DNA of 64,000 bases from Erythrobacter ramosus. GTDB lineage: Bacteria > Pseudomonadota > Alphaproteobacteria > Sphingomonadales > Sphingomonadaceae. The notes beneath the pieces were generated by a model that made no database searches, was not told where the DNA came from, and was given only the letters and a program-made list of their open reading frames with translations. Positions 17,706 to 28,276 of the stretch are shown one piece after another. Within the stretch, counting starts at the first letter, position 1. Each line of letters opens with the position of its first letter. The stretch spans positions 119,196-183,195 of the forward strand of contig NZ_WTYB01000004.1 of the NCBI RefSeq assembly GCF_009828055.1. Direction: 5' to 3'. Both the position numbers and the translations under genes were made by a program.

Positions 17706-18061
17706 CACGCTTCCCCCTTGTCCTTGAGACCGGCCAGAGCCCGATCCCGCAGCGCGTCGATTTCCGCGCCGAGGTGGTAGCCGCCGTCGGTGACGATCCG
17801 CTCGACATTGATCAGCCGGTCCTTGATCGCGCCAAGTTCGGCGCGCAGTTCGGCGTTTTCCTGGGTCAGCAGGGTGACGCGGTGTGCTGTCTCCTTGTCC
17901 GAGCCGGGCTTGAGCGACTGGCCCCACATGCCTTCAAGCGGGTAGCCGTTCTTAATCTTCATCCGGGTCGTCTGGAACGAAGTCAGGATACCGGCCGCGC
18001 CGAGCGTGAAGGCTCCGGCGATGATCCAGCCGAGGTAGGGCAGAAAGTCAGCAGGTTCCAT
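17705..18061 (-). CDS. PspB-like small membrane/coiled-coil protein
   Basis: A 118-residue protein with a transmembrane helix near residues 8-27 (YLGWIIAGAFTLGAAGILTS), then a linker KNGYPLEGMWGQSL. That linker resembles KHGYALEDEWGG in the next gene upstream, so these two form the closest pair. The coiled coil carries IKDRLINVERIVTDGGYHLG and AEIDALRDRAL. Its start overlaps the upstream stop in TAATG. Confidence 0.85.
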   Translation of the reverse strand: MEPADFLPYLGWIIAGAFTLGAAGILTSFQTTRMKIKNGYPLEGMWGQSLKPGSDKETAHRVTLLTQENAELRAELGAIKDRLINVERIVTDGGYHLGAEIDALRDRALAGLKDKGEA

Positions 18062-18414
18062 TACACGCGCTCCTTTTTCTCAATACCGAGCGGAACGCCC
18101 GTGCCATGGTCCGCAGTCCGCTCATCGCGCAGCGCTTCGATTTCCTGGGCGAGCGTGTAGCCACGGTCGGTGACAATCTTTTCCAGCACGACCAGCCGGT
18201 CCTGCATCGCTTCGACCTTGCCGTGCAGTTCGCGGTTTTCGGCCTTCAGCCGTTCACTCTCGGCCCGCGATTGTGCGGTGTCTTTGCGTTCGGTCTTGCC
18301 GCCCCATTCGTCTTCAAGGGCATAGCCGTGCTTGGCGCGGATCCAGTTGTTGATCAGCCAGCCGCCGGTGCAGATCATTACGATGGCGACGATGAAGCTC
18401 GGGTCATGCGGCAT
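18061..18414 (-). CDS. PspB-like small membrane/coiled-coil protein
   Basis: A 117-residue protein. The ATG at 18414 overlaps the upstream TGA (TGATG) and is preferred over a GTG three bases earlier. Helix FIVAIVMICTGGWLINNW, linker KHGYALEDEWGG, then QDRLVVLEKIVTDRGYTLA and QEIEALRDERT. The C-terminus VPLGIEKKERV is almost the same as in the next gene upstream (VPLGLEKKERV), which shows these two descend from one duplication. Confidence 0.87.
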   Translation of the reverse strand: MPHDPSFIVAIVMICTGGWLINNWIRAKHGYALEDEWGGKTERKDTAQSRAESERLKAENRELHGKVEAMQDRLVVLEKIVTDRGYTLAQEIEALRDERTADHGTGVPLGIEKKERV

Positions 18415-18722
18415 CACACGCGCTCCTTCTTCTCGAGGCCGAGCGGCACGCCCATGCCCTCATCCACCCGGCGCTGGTCGCGCAGCGCCTCGATCTGGGT
18501 GGCGATGTCATAGCCGCGATCGGTGACGATGCGTTCGAGCACCTGCACCCGGTCTTCCAGCCGCTGGATATGGGTCGCATATTGCGCGGCCTTCTCGGCG
18601 GTCTGTTCGGCGGTGGAGCCGATCTGCATCTCCGCCAGCTTCTGTTGATGCTTGGTCCAGATGGCGACGATCGGGATCATCATCGCGATAATCGGGATCA
18701 TCAAGGCAAGATAACCTTCCAT
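18414..18722 (-). CDS. PspB-like small membrane/coiled-coil protein
   Basis: A 102-residue protein. The N-terminal helix ALMIPIIAMMIPIVAIW is followed by KHQQKLAEMQ, which resembles the start of the PspB cytoplasmic region, then LEDRVQVLERIVTDRGYDI, TQIEALRDQRR and the VPLGLEKKERV tail. Its start lies 31 bp after the pspC stop, the largest gap inside the operon tail. It is the first of the repeated paralogs after pspABC. Confidence 0.87.
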   Translation of the reverse strand: MEGYLALMIPIIAMMIPIVAIWTKHQQKLAEMQIGSTAEQTAEKAAQYATHIQRLEDRVQVLERIVTDRGYDIATQIEALRDQRRVDEGMGVPLGLEKKERV

Positions 18723-18753
18723 ATTCTTCGGTCCCCCTTGCGTGTGTTCGGGC

Positions 18754-19131
18754 TTAGCGCAGCCGCTCGATCTCGGCGGTCAGACGCGGGTTGCTGCTGA
18801 CATAGTGGGTTTCCACCGCGGCCAACCGCCGGTCGACGTCGCGGAACGCAGCGCGGATTTCGCGGGCGGTGCGCTTCGGGCTCTGGCGGACGGACTGCCA
18901 GTACTTCTGCTCGCTTTCGTCGCGGTAGAGATGCGGCGGCTTCTTGTTGAGGATGAAGCCGGCCACGAAATAGGCCAGGATCGACCAGCCGCCGGTGATG
19001 AACATCGAGAAGAACGCGGCCATGCGGACCCAGAAGACGTTCACCCCGGTGTAGTCGGCGATGCCGGAGCACACGCCCATCAGTTTGGCATTGTGCTTGT
19101 CACGGTAGAGCGTGGTGCGGGGGCTGTTCAT
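18754..19131 (-). CDS. pspC: Phage shock protein C
   Basis: Inner-membrane sensor component of the Psp response. The 125-residue protein has the PspC domain in its N-terminal half: LYRDKHNAKLMGVCSGIADY, then the membrane segment VRMAAFFSMFITGGWSILAY. The C-terminal half is a predicted coiled coil ending VETHYVSSNPRLTAEIERLR, recognisably like the motif of the downstream paralogs. Its start overlaps the pspB stop (ATGA). Confidence 0.95.
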   Translation of the reverse strand: MNSPRTTLYRDKHNAKLMGVCSGIADYTGVNVFWVRMAAFFSMFITGGWSILAYFVAGFILNKKPPHLYRDESEQKYWQSVRQSPKRTAREIRAAFRDVDRRLAAVETHYVSSNPRLTAEIERLR

Positions 19132-19439
19132 GCGCGGGTTCCCTTCTTCTCGGCCATCAGCGCTTCCAATTCGCGCAGCTGCTGGTTGTCTTGTTCATGA
19201 TCGGCGATCAGGCGGCGGGCGGGGGTGAAGCTGGGGTCGTCGCTGGCAACCAGCCGTTCGACTGTGTCCATCCGCTCATCAAGCCGCTTGGCGAGATTGT
19301 AGAGTTCCTCAAGCAGCACTTCGTCATCGACGGTGATCGTCGCGGCGGTCTTCCACTTCGTCATGTAGTGCAGAATGACCCAGGGCAGCCCGATGAAGAG
19401 CGTGGCGACGATCATCACCGCAATCAGTCCGTCTTCCAT
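19128..19439 (-). CDS. pspB: Phage shock protein B
   Basis: Membrane-anchored partner of PspC that helps release PspF from PspA under envelope stress. The 103-residue protein has one N-terminal helix (IAVMIVATLFIGLPWVIL) followed by a cytoplasmic coiled coil. KRLDERMDTVERLVASDDPS corresponds to the RIxxLExILDxxxPxW region of E. coli PspB. It is longer than E. coli PspB (about 75 residues). It is 3 bp from pspA and overlaps pspC. Confidence 0.9.
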   Translation of the reverse strand: MEDGLIAVMIVATLFIGLPWVILHYMTKWKTAATITVDDEVLLEELYNLAKRLDERMDTVERLVASDDPSFTPARRLIADHEQDNQQLRELEALMAEKKGTRA

Positions 19440-19442
19440 GGT

Positions 19443-20129
19443 CTATTCCCCCTGCTTGTCGTCGGCTTTGCCGAGCGCTTTCTTCATTGCGGCGAGTTCA
19501 TCATCGATCGCGTCCGACCCGGCGAGGGCGGCGATTTCATCGGCGAGGCTCGGCGGGCCGTCTTCGGCGATCCGCAGCGCGTCGGCGCGGCCCTCGGCGT
19601 AATCGACCCGGCGTTCGAGCTGGTCGAAGCGGGCGAGCGCTTCATCGGTGCGTTCGGTGCTCATCAGCGTGCGCAGCTTGACGCGGTTCTCGGCGCTTTC
19701 GAGGCGCGCGGCGATCGCGGTCTGGCGGCTGCGGGCTTCGCGTAGGCGGTGCTGCAACTTGGCGATGTCTTCCTCGTAGGCGCGCAGGGCGTCGTCGAGC
19801 ACGGCGATTTCGCTCTTGAGCTGGTCGGCCATGTCGCCGGCCTTCTTCTTTTCGACCAGCGCCGCACGGGCGAGGTCTTCACGATCCTTGCTGAGCGCCA
19901 GCTGCGCTTTCTCGCCCCAGTCAGCCTGGAGCCGGTCGAGCTTCATGCAGTGGCGATGCATTTCCTTCTGATCGGCAATGGTGCGCGCCGCGCTGGCGCG
20001 GACTTCGACCAAGGTTTCCTCCATTTCGAGGATGATCATCCGGATCATCTTCGACGGATCATCCGCCTTGTCAAGCATATCGTTGAAATTGGCGGCAATA
20101 ATGTCGCGGGTGCGGCTGAAAATGCCCAT
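19443..20129 (-). CDS. pspA: Phage shock protein A
   Basis: ESCRT-III-like membrane-binding protein that stabilises the inner membrane and inhibits PspF. The 228-residue form starts MGIFSRTRDIIAANFNDMLD, the usual PspA/IM30 N-terminus, with a GGAG ribosome site 9 bp upstream. It is a continuous coiled coil with the conserved DDPSKMIRMIILEMEETLVE region. The same frame stays open for 96 further codons upstream to a GTG at 20417, so a longer form of 324 residues cannot be excluded. Confidence 0.95.
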   Translation of the reverse strand: MGIFSRTRDIIAANFNDMLDKADDPSKMIRMIILEMEETLVEVRASAARTIADQKEMHRHCMKLDRLQADWGEKAQLALSKDREDLARAALVEKKKAGDMADQLKSEIAVLDDALRAYEEDIAKLQHRLREARSRQTAIAARLESAENRVKLRTLMSTERTDEALARFDQLERRVDYAEGRADALRIAEDGPPSLADEIAALAGSDAIDDELAAMKKALGKADDKQGE

Positions 20130-20417
20130 GAAGGCTACTCCATCGAGAAACGAATTGACCCGGTCCAGGGGGGCGACTCGGTCGTGCTCCTGGTCGGCAG
20201 TTGCCCGGCGAGATTGCGTCGGGGTGGGGCTGCGGCGCAAGGCTTCGATTTCCTCATCGAGCCGCGACAGACGCGTGGCCGAAAGCAGGCGGGAGGGTTG
20301 GGCCGGAACATCGCTGTCGAAGGCAGCGCGAGTGGGCGTCGCGGTGCGGTCAGCATCGGCAGGGGGGACATCCTGCATGGGGCGTTCCGGCCCGAGGGGG
20401 TCAAAGGGGTCGCCCAC
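20130..20417 (-). other. Open in-frame extension upstream of pspA
   Basis: From GTG 20417 (one base after the stop of the preceding gene) the pspA frame contains no stop for 96 codons and runs straight into PspA. The encoded stretch is Pro/Ala-rich and hydrophilic and holds LSRLDEEIEALRRSP, which resembles the EIEALRD motif of the operon's small proteins. The internal pspA start has the better ribosome site. It is either a translated N-terminal extension or an untranslated spacer, unusual in an operon where most other genes overlap. Confidence 0.45.
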
Positions 20418-20418
20418 C

Positions 20419-20616
20419 TTATGCGATCTCGATCATCGCGCCGGATTCGGCAGCGGGGTGAGCGATCGGGGCGGCATGGGCGGCGCTGGGCTGAATCTGC
20501 GACGACAGCGCGATCATCATTACCATCGCGGCGATGCTGGCCATTGCTGCCTGCCCGAGCTTCGTGTTCCAGAAGCTGTCCGAGGAACGGGCGTTTGCGG
20601 CGTTGCGGTCGATCAT
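20419..20616 (-). CDS. Small membrane protein, first gene of the psp operon
   Basis: A 65-residue protein starting MIDRNAANARSSDSFWNTKL with a GGGAGG ribosome site 6 bp upstream, 32 bp downstream of the predicted sigma54 start site. A single hydrophobic helix (MASIAAMVMMIALSSQI) is followed by an Ala/His/Pro-rich tail. No family is recognised. Its place before pspA and dedicated promoter make it part of the Psp response. Confidence 0.75.
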   Translation of the reverse strand: MIDRNAANARSSDSFWNTKLGQAAMASIAAMVMMIALSSQIQPSAAHAAPIAHPAAESGAMIEIA

Positions 20617-20658
20617 AGTGAGCCTCCCAAGTGGTATGCGTGGTGTTGCTCGGTATTT

Positions 20659-20674
20659 TGCAACCGCCGTGCCA
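20659..20674 (-). promoter_or_regulatory. Sigma54 (RpoN) promoter of the psp operon
   Basis: On the minus strand the sequence is TGGCACGGCGGTTGCA, an exact match to the -24/-12 consensus TGGCACG-N4-TTGCW. The -12 GC predicts a start near 20648, leaving a leader of about 30 nt before the first gene at 20616. pspF, the enhancer-binding activator of such promoters, is encoded divergently 100 bp away. An inverted TTGCG...CGCAA pair (20694-20698 and 20714-20718) lies upstream of the promoter where PspF should bind. Confidence 0.93.
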
Positions 20675-20774
20675 AACCGCGAAAACGGCGGAATTGCGAG
20701 GTTTTTGATATGGCGCAATCTGGAAGCGTTGGTCTGTATTGCCAAGCATTGGTGTTTTTCACTATAGTTTGGAT

Positions 20775-21830
20775 GTGAAGCTCGAAAGCCAGTTCATCGG
20801 TCAGTCAGGGGCCTTTCTCGACGCGGTCGAACGCGCCAGCCGCGCGGCTGCGATGAACCGTCCGGTGTTGGTGATCGGTGAGCGCGGTACGGGTAAAGAA
20901 CTGATCGCCGAACGCCTTCACCGCCTGTCGAGCCGCTGGGACGAACCACTGGTGACGATGAACTGCGCCGCGCTTCCCGAAACGCTGATCGAGGCCGAGC
21001 TGTTCGGCCATGAAGCAGGCGCCTTTACCGGTGCGACCAAGACCCGCGTCGGGCGGTTCGAGGAGGCGGATCGCGGGACGCTGTTCCTTGATGAACTTGG
21101 CACTCTGTCGATGGGCGCGCAGGAGCGGTTGCTGCGCGCGGTCGAATACGGCGAGATTACGCGCATCGGTGCCTCGCGCCCGATCCGGGTCGACGTGCGG
21201 ATCGTGGCGGCTACCAATGACGATCTGCCCGCACTGGCGGCGAGCGGGGAGTTCCGCGCTGATCTGCTCGACCGGCTGAGCTTCGAAGTCATCACCTTGC
21301 CGCCCCTCAGGGTGCGTGAGGGCGATATCGGCGTCTTGGCCGAATATTTCGGGCGGCGCATGGCAGCGGAACTCGACTGGGAACGTTGGCCGGGGTTCGC
21401 ACCGCACGTAATGGACGCGCTCGAGGATCATCCTTGGCCCGGCAATGTCCGCGAACTGCGTAATGTGATCGAGCGGGCGGTCTATCGCTGGGACGCGCCG
21501 GACATGGCAATCGCCCATGTCCAGTTCGATCCCTTCGACAGCCCTTGGCGCCCGCGTCCGCCCGAACACCGGCGCAGCCATGCGCAAGCGGCGGCGGCGG
21601 GGACGGCCAGCGCTGCGTCCGGCGCTGCGGCTGTGGCAGGCGCCGCGCCGAGTTTCGATAGCATCGAGGATCTGCGCGCCGCGGTCGACGCGCATGAGCG
21701 GGCGATCCTAGCCCATGCCTTGGGAAAACACCGTTGGAACCAGCGCCAGACCGCCCGCGCGCTCGGGCTAACCTATGATCAGCTGCGTCACTGTATTCGC
21801 AAGCACGCCCTGATGGAGGGGCAGGACTGA
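20775..21830 (+). CDS. pspF: Psp operon transcriptional activator PspF
   Basis: Sigma54 enhancer-binding AAA+ ATPase without a sensory receiver domain. The start is uncertain because no ATG is in frame: GTG 20775 gives FIGQSGAFLDAVE close to the N-terminus as in PspF, and TTG codons at 20769 and 20739 are alternatives. Walker A GERGTGKE, the sigma54-contact loop GAFTGA, LFLDELGTL and WPGNVRELRN are present. An Ala-rich linker leads to a Fis-type helix-turn-helix (QRQTARALGLTYDQLRHCIR). Confidence 0.92.
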   Translation: MKLESQFIGQSGAFLDAVERASRAAAMNRPVLVIGERGTGKELIAERLHRLSSRWDEPLVTMNCAALPETLIEAELFGHEAGAFTGATKTRVGRFEEADRGTLFLDELGTLSMGAQERLLRAVEYGEITRIGASRPIRVDVRIVAATNDDLPALAASGEFRADLLDRLSFEVITLPPLRVREGDIGVLAEYFGRRMAAELDWERWPGFAPHVMDALEDHPWPGNVRELRNVIERAVYRWDAPDMAIAHVQFDPFDSPWRPRPPEHRRSHAQAAAAGTASAASGAAAVAGAAPSFDSIEDLRAAVDAHERAILAHALGKHRWNQRQTARALGLTYDQLRHCIRKHALMEGQD

Positions 21831-21996
21831 GAACGTTCATAACGGATTCGAAAGGCTTTTCGATTATTGCGGTGATCTTGTTCAAGGCGGCAGATCACGA
21901 TGCAATTGCTTTCCGAACATTTCTTGGCCGATAGGGCTCAACGGCAACCTCTGGCAGGTCAGACGGTTATCGCGCGCCGCGCGGGTTTGCACTGAC

Positions 21997-22560
21997 ATGC
22001 GACCCGATCTTTCCGCCATCCCCAGTCACCCTTTGCCTGCGACACCAACCTCGCGTAAACCGCAGCCGGGGACGCATAACATTGCTGCCGAGTCGCCGGT
22101 CGGGAAGCCAATCGGGCCATTGGTAGCCGCACATTTGCGGGGTGAGGGGATGGTGGATCCGGCGCCTGAGCCTAGGGACGAACCGGCCATCCCGGTGGTG
22201 GGTCGGCGTTTGGCCCCACGGCTGCGGCTAAGCCTGCCCGCGCAATTGATCGCGGTTGAACGATCTCACGCCTGCATTCTTCTCAACCTGTCGCGCACTG
22301 GCGCACAAGTCGCGATCCTTGACGCCATGCGCGAGGGCGAGGGCGCCATCCTGCGTTGCGGCGTGATCGACCATTTCGGGATCATCAGCCGCAGCGAATT
22401 CGGCATCAACGCGATCGCCTTCGATGAACCGCTGACCGACAAGATCGTGCTGGAGACTCGGCGCTATCACGAAAACTTCGAGGATCGCGAGCGGCGTGCG
22501 CTGGTCGAGATGGCGCGCAAGTGGGTCACGGGGGACACCGACGACGATCGGACGATCTGA
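21997..22560 (+). CDS. PilZ-domain protein
   Basis: Probable cyclic-di-GMP receptor of 187 residues. A long Pro-rich, disordered N-terminus (about 65 residues) precedes the PilZ barrel, which shows the RxxxR-like motif RRLAPRLRLSLPAQLI and LLNLSRTGAQVAIL, a match to the (D/N)xSxxG strand motif. A Glu/Arg-rich helix ends the protein. There is no catalytic domain, so it should act by binding a partner. Confidence 0.75.
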   Translation: MRPDLSAIPSHPLPATPTSRKPQPGTHNIAAESPVGKPIGPLVAAHLRGEGMVDPAPEPRDEPAIPVVGRRLAPRLRLSLPAQLIAVERSHACILLNLSRTGAQVAILDAMREGEGAILRCGVIDHFGIISRSEFGINAIAFDEPLTDKIVLETRRYHENFEDRERRALVEMARKWVTGDTDDDRTI

Positions 22561-22747
22561 ACTTTAACCCAACCGGGCAAGCGCCGCGCCTGCGCGGTTC
22601 GCTCTTGCCAAATCCGGTGTCAGCGATTAGTTGCACCGCCAATCCCGGCATTGTCGAGACAAGGTTTGGATGTTGGCGCCTCCGGGGGCCGGCCCCAAAC
22701 TCCATTTCCGTAATGCCGACTCGTACGCAATTCCTTTGGGAGCATGA

Positions 22748-23311
22748 ATGGCCGATATCGCGCGCCTGACCCAGTTGATCGAACCCGAGGCGACTGCCCT
22801 GGGTTTCGAACTGGTGCGCGTCGCGATGCTGCCATCCGAAGCTGGCGATGGCGGGATGGCGTTGCAGATCATGGCCGAAGACCCTGCCACCGGGCAGCTT
22901 GTGATCGACCAGTGCGCCGCGCTGTCGCGCCGGGTCTCGGACGTGATCGATGCGGCTGAAGAAGCGGGCGAAGTGCTGATCGAAGGGGCCTATCACCTCG
23001 AGGTCAGTTCGCCCGGGATCGACCGTCCGCTCACCCGCGAAAAGGACTACGCGAATTGGGCTAGCCACGAAGTGCGGATCGTCATGGACAAGAGCTATGA
23101 CGGCCAGCGTGTCAACAAAGGCGTGCTCGGCGGGCTTGAGGATGGTATGATCCTCGTTGCGGAAGTGAAGGCGGGCGATGTGCGCCTGCCGCTTGATCAG
23201 GTTCACACGGCCAAGCTCGTCCTCACCGACGCGCTTATCGCCGCCACTCGCCCGCTGGATACCAGTGGGGCTGACGAACTCATCGAAGATACAGAGAAGG
23301 CAGACGACTGA
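22748..23311 (+). CDS. rimP: Ribosome maturation factor RimP
   Basis: Needed for 30S subunit assembly. The 187-residue protein has the conserved HLEVSSPGIDRPLTREKDY motif near residue 84 and the usual N-terminal LIEPEATALGFELV. Its stop overlaps the nusA start (TGATG). It opens the transcription-translation cluster rimP-nusA-ylxR-infB. Confidence 0.95.
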   Translation: MADIARLTQLIEPEATALGFELVRVAMLPSEAGDGGMALQIMAEDPATGQLVIDQCAALSRRVSDVIDAAEEAGEVLIEGAYHLEVSSPGIDRPLTREKDYANWASHEVRIVMDKSYDGQRVNKGVLGGLEDGMILVAEVKAGDVRLPLDQVHTAKLVLTDALIAATRPLDTSGADELIEDTEKADD

Positions 23312-24936
23312 TGAGTGCCATTTCCGCCAACAAGGCTGAACTGCTTGCGATTGCCAACGCGGTCGCTTCGGAAAAGATGATCGACAAGTCCATCGTCATT
23401 GAGGCGATGGAAGAAGCGATCCAGAAATCCGCGCGCAACCGCTATGGTGCGGAGAACGATATTCGTGCCAAGCTCGATCCGCTGACCGGCGATCTGACGC
23501 TGTGGCGCGTGGTCGAGGTCGTTGAAGAGGTCGAAGATTACTTCAAGCAGGTCGACCTGAAGCAGGGCGACAAGCTTCAGCCCGGTGCCAAGGTCGGCGA
23601 CTTTATCGTCGATCCGCTGCCCCCGGTTGATCTGGGCCGCATCGACGCGCAGTCGGCCAAGCAGGTAATCTTCCAGAAGGTCCGCGATGCCGAGCGTGAG
23701 CGTCAGTTCGAAGAGTTCAAGGATCGCCAGGGCGAAGTCATCACCGGCGTTATCAAGTCGGTCGAATTCGGCCATGTGATCGTCAACCTCGGCCGCGCCG
23801 AAGGTGTGATCCGCCGCGATCAGCAGATCCCGCGCGAAGCCGCCCGTACAGGCGAGCGCGTGCGTGCGCTCATCACCAAGGTGGAACGCAACAATCGCGG
23901 CCCGCAGATCTTCCTCAGCCGCGCGCACCCCGACTTCATGAAGAAGCTGTTCGCGCAGGAAGTGCCCGAAATCTACGACAACATCATCGAGATCAAGGCC
24001 GCCGCCCGTGACCCGGGCAGCCGTGCCAAGATCGGCGTGATCAGCCGCGATTCCAGCATCGACCCGGTCGGCGCCTGCGTCGGCATGAAGGGCAGCCGCG
24101 TGCAGGCTGTCGTGCAGGAATTGCAGGGCGAAAAGATCGACATCATCCCTTGGTCGGAAGACACCGCGACCTTCGTGGTGAACGCGCTTCAGCCCGCCAC
24201 CGTCAGCCGCGTGGTGTTGGATGAAGATGATGGCCGCATCGAAGTGGTGGTGCCGGACGATCAGCTTTCGCTGGCGATCGGTCGCCGTGGTCAGAACGTT
24301 CGCTTGGCGAGCCAGCTGACCGGCCACCAGATCGACATCATGACCGAGGAAGAAGCCTCGGAAAAGCGGTCGAAGGAATTCGCCGAGCGTTCGAAGATGT
24401 TCGAGGAAGAACTCGACGTCGACGAAACCCTGTCTCAGCTGCTGGTCGCCGAAGGCTTCGCCGAGCTCGAAGAAGTCGCCTATGTCGAGATCGCCGAACT
24501 GGCGAGCATCGAAGGCTTCGACGATGAACTCGCCGAGGAACTTCAGAGCCGTGCTCTGGAAGCGCTCGAGCGGCAGGAAGCCGGGCATCGCGAAGTCCGC
24601 CGCGGGCTGGGCGTGGAAGATGCGCTAGCTGAAATCCCGCACCTGTCGGAAGCGATGCTGGTCACGCTCGGCAAGGCCGGGATCAAGACGCTCGACGATC
24701 TCGCCGATCTCGCCACTGACGAGTTGATCGCCAAGAAGCGGGAAGCGCCGCGCCGCCGGAACAACACCGATGGCCCGCCGACCAGGCGTCCGCAGCGCGA
24801 AACCGACAAGGGCGGTGTGCTGGGCGAATATGGCCTCTCGGAAGAGCAGGGCAACGAAATCATCATGGCCGCGCGTGCGCACTGGTTCGAAGACGAGCCG
24901 ACCGAGGAGGCCGCCCATGCGGACTCCACCCAATGA
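23311..24936 (+). CDS. nusA: Transcription termination/antitermination factor NusA
   Basis: Binds RNA polymerase and controls pausing and termination. The 541-residue protein has an N-terminal polymerase-binding domain, an S1 domain (ITGVIKSVEFGHVIVNLGR), KH1 (GACVGMKGSRVQAVVQEL) and KH2 (LAIGRRGQNVRLASQLTG), followed by helical repeats in the acidic C-terminal part. The C-terminus overlaps the ylxR start by 20 bp. Confidence 0.97.
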   Translation: MSAISANKAELLAIANAVASEKMIDKSIVIEAMEEAIQKSARNRYGAENDIRAKLDPLTGDLTLWRVVEVVEEVEDYFKQVDLKQGDKLQPGAKVGDFIVDPLPPVDLGRIDAQSAKQVIFQKVRDAERERQFEEFKDRQGEVITGVIKSVEFGHVIVNLGRAEGVIRRDQQIPREAARTGERVRALITKVERNNRGPQIFLSRAHPDFMKKLFAQEVPEIYDNIIEIKAAARDPGSRAKIGVISRDSSIDPVGACVGMKGSRVQAVVQELQGEKIDIIPWSEDTATFVVNALQPATVSRVVLDEDDGRIEVVVPDDQLSLAIGRRGQNVRLASQLTGHQIDIMTEEEASEKRSKEFAERSKMFEEELDVDETLSQLLVAEGFAELEEVAYVEIAELASIEGFDDELAEELQSRALEALERQEAGHREVRRGLGVEDALAEIPHLSEAMLVTLGKAGIKTLDDLADLATDELIAKKREAPRRRNNTDGPPTRRPQRETDKGGVLGEYGLSEEQGNEIIMAARAHWFEDEPTEEAAHADSTQ

Positions 24937-25696
24937 GCGCCTGACGTCCGACATCGCTGAGCCGGCGCTTCCCGATACGACGGGGAGCGAGCGGCGCTGT
25001 ATCCTCACCGGGGACACCTCGGCGCGGGATGACCTGCTGCGTCTGGCGATTTCGCCCGGCGGGCATGTTCTCCCCGATGCCGGGGCCAAGGCGCCGGGGC
25101 GTGGCGCGTGGATCGGGGTGACTCGCGCCGCGCTTGAAACCGCGTCGGCCGAGGGCCATCTCAAAAAGGCACTGATGCGCGCGTTCAAGGGCGCGCCGCT
25201 CATCATTCCTGACGATTTGCCCGCAAAGGTCGAAGCCGCGCTGGTGCGCCAGTTGTGCGATCGGCTGGGGCTGGAACTTCGCAGCGGCAATATCGTGATG
25301 GGTTCGGCCCGGATCGAGGAACAGGCGCGCAGCGGACGGATCGCCGTTCTGCTTCACGCCGCCGACAGCAGCGAGGACGGGCGGCGAAAGCTCGATCAGG
25401 CGTGGCGCGTTGGCACCGATGCCGAAGGCTCCGGCCTGCGCGGGCAGACCTTGCCTCTGGACCGCACCGCGCTGTCTGTGGCATTGGGCCGCGACAACGT
25501 AGTCCACCTGGGCGTCGCCGGCCATCCTGGCGACATGCGCGCCGCAACCCGCGTGCTCCAGGCGGTTTCCCGGCTGGTGCAATACGTCGGTGATGATCGG
25601 GCGAACGCGACGAACGAAACGGGCCGGGACACTTCCGGCCACGCTGACCAGCCTCAGGGCGGGACGGCGAACATTGATGAATACGTGAAGGACTAA
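24917..25696 (+). CDS. ylxR: YlxR-family (DUF448) RNA-binding protein with L7Ae-like extension
   Basis: A 259-residue protein whose ATG at 24917 lies inside nusA. The DUF448 segment has RRCILTGDTSARDDLLRLAI followed by GRGAWIGVTRAALE near residues 27-72. The C-terminal half (from LVRQLCDRLGLELRSGNIV with GSARIEEQARSG) looks like the L7Ae/L30e-like domain often fused to DUF448 in alphaproteobacteria. Its position between nusA and infB is conserved. The molecular role is not established. Confidence 0.85.
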   Translation: MRTPPNERLTSDIAEPALPDTTGSERRCILTGDTSARDDLLRLAISPGGHVLPDAGAKAPGRGAWIGVTRAALETASAEGHLKKALMRAFKGAPLIIPDDLPAKVEAALVRQLCDRLGLELRSGNIVMGSARIEEQARSGRIAVLLHAADSSEDGRRKLDQAWRVGTDAEGSGLRGQTLPLDRTALSVALGRDNVVHLGVAGHPGDMRAATRVLQAVSRLVQYVGDDRANATNETGRDTSGHADQPQGGTANIDEYVKD

Positions 25697-25705
25697 CGAG
25701 CGATA

Positions 25706-28272
<2,567 letters not shown>

Positions 28273-28276
<4 letters not shown>

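Noticed and set aside
20135..20749. Minus-strand frame of 204 codons overlapping the start of the psp operon
   Set aside because: Covers the sigma54 promoter and runs out of frame with pspA and the 65-codon gene; composition not protein-like.
23203..24588. Open frame of 461 codons antisense to nusA
   Set aside because: Shadow frame; nusA with S1 and KH domains is unambiguous.
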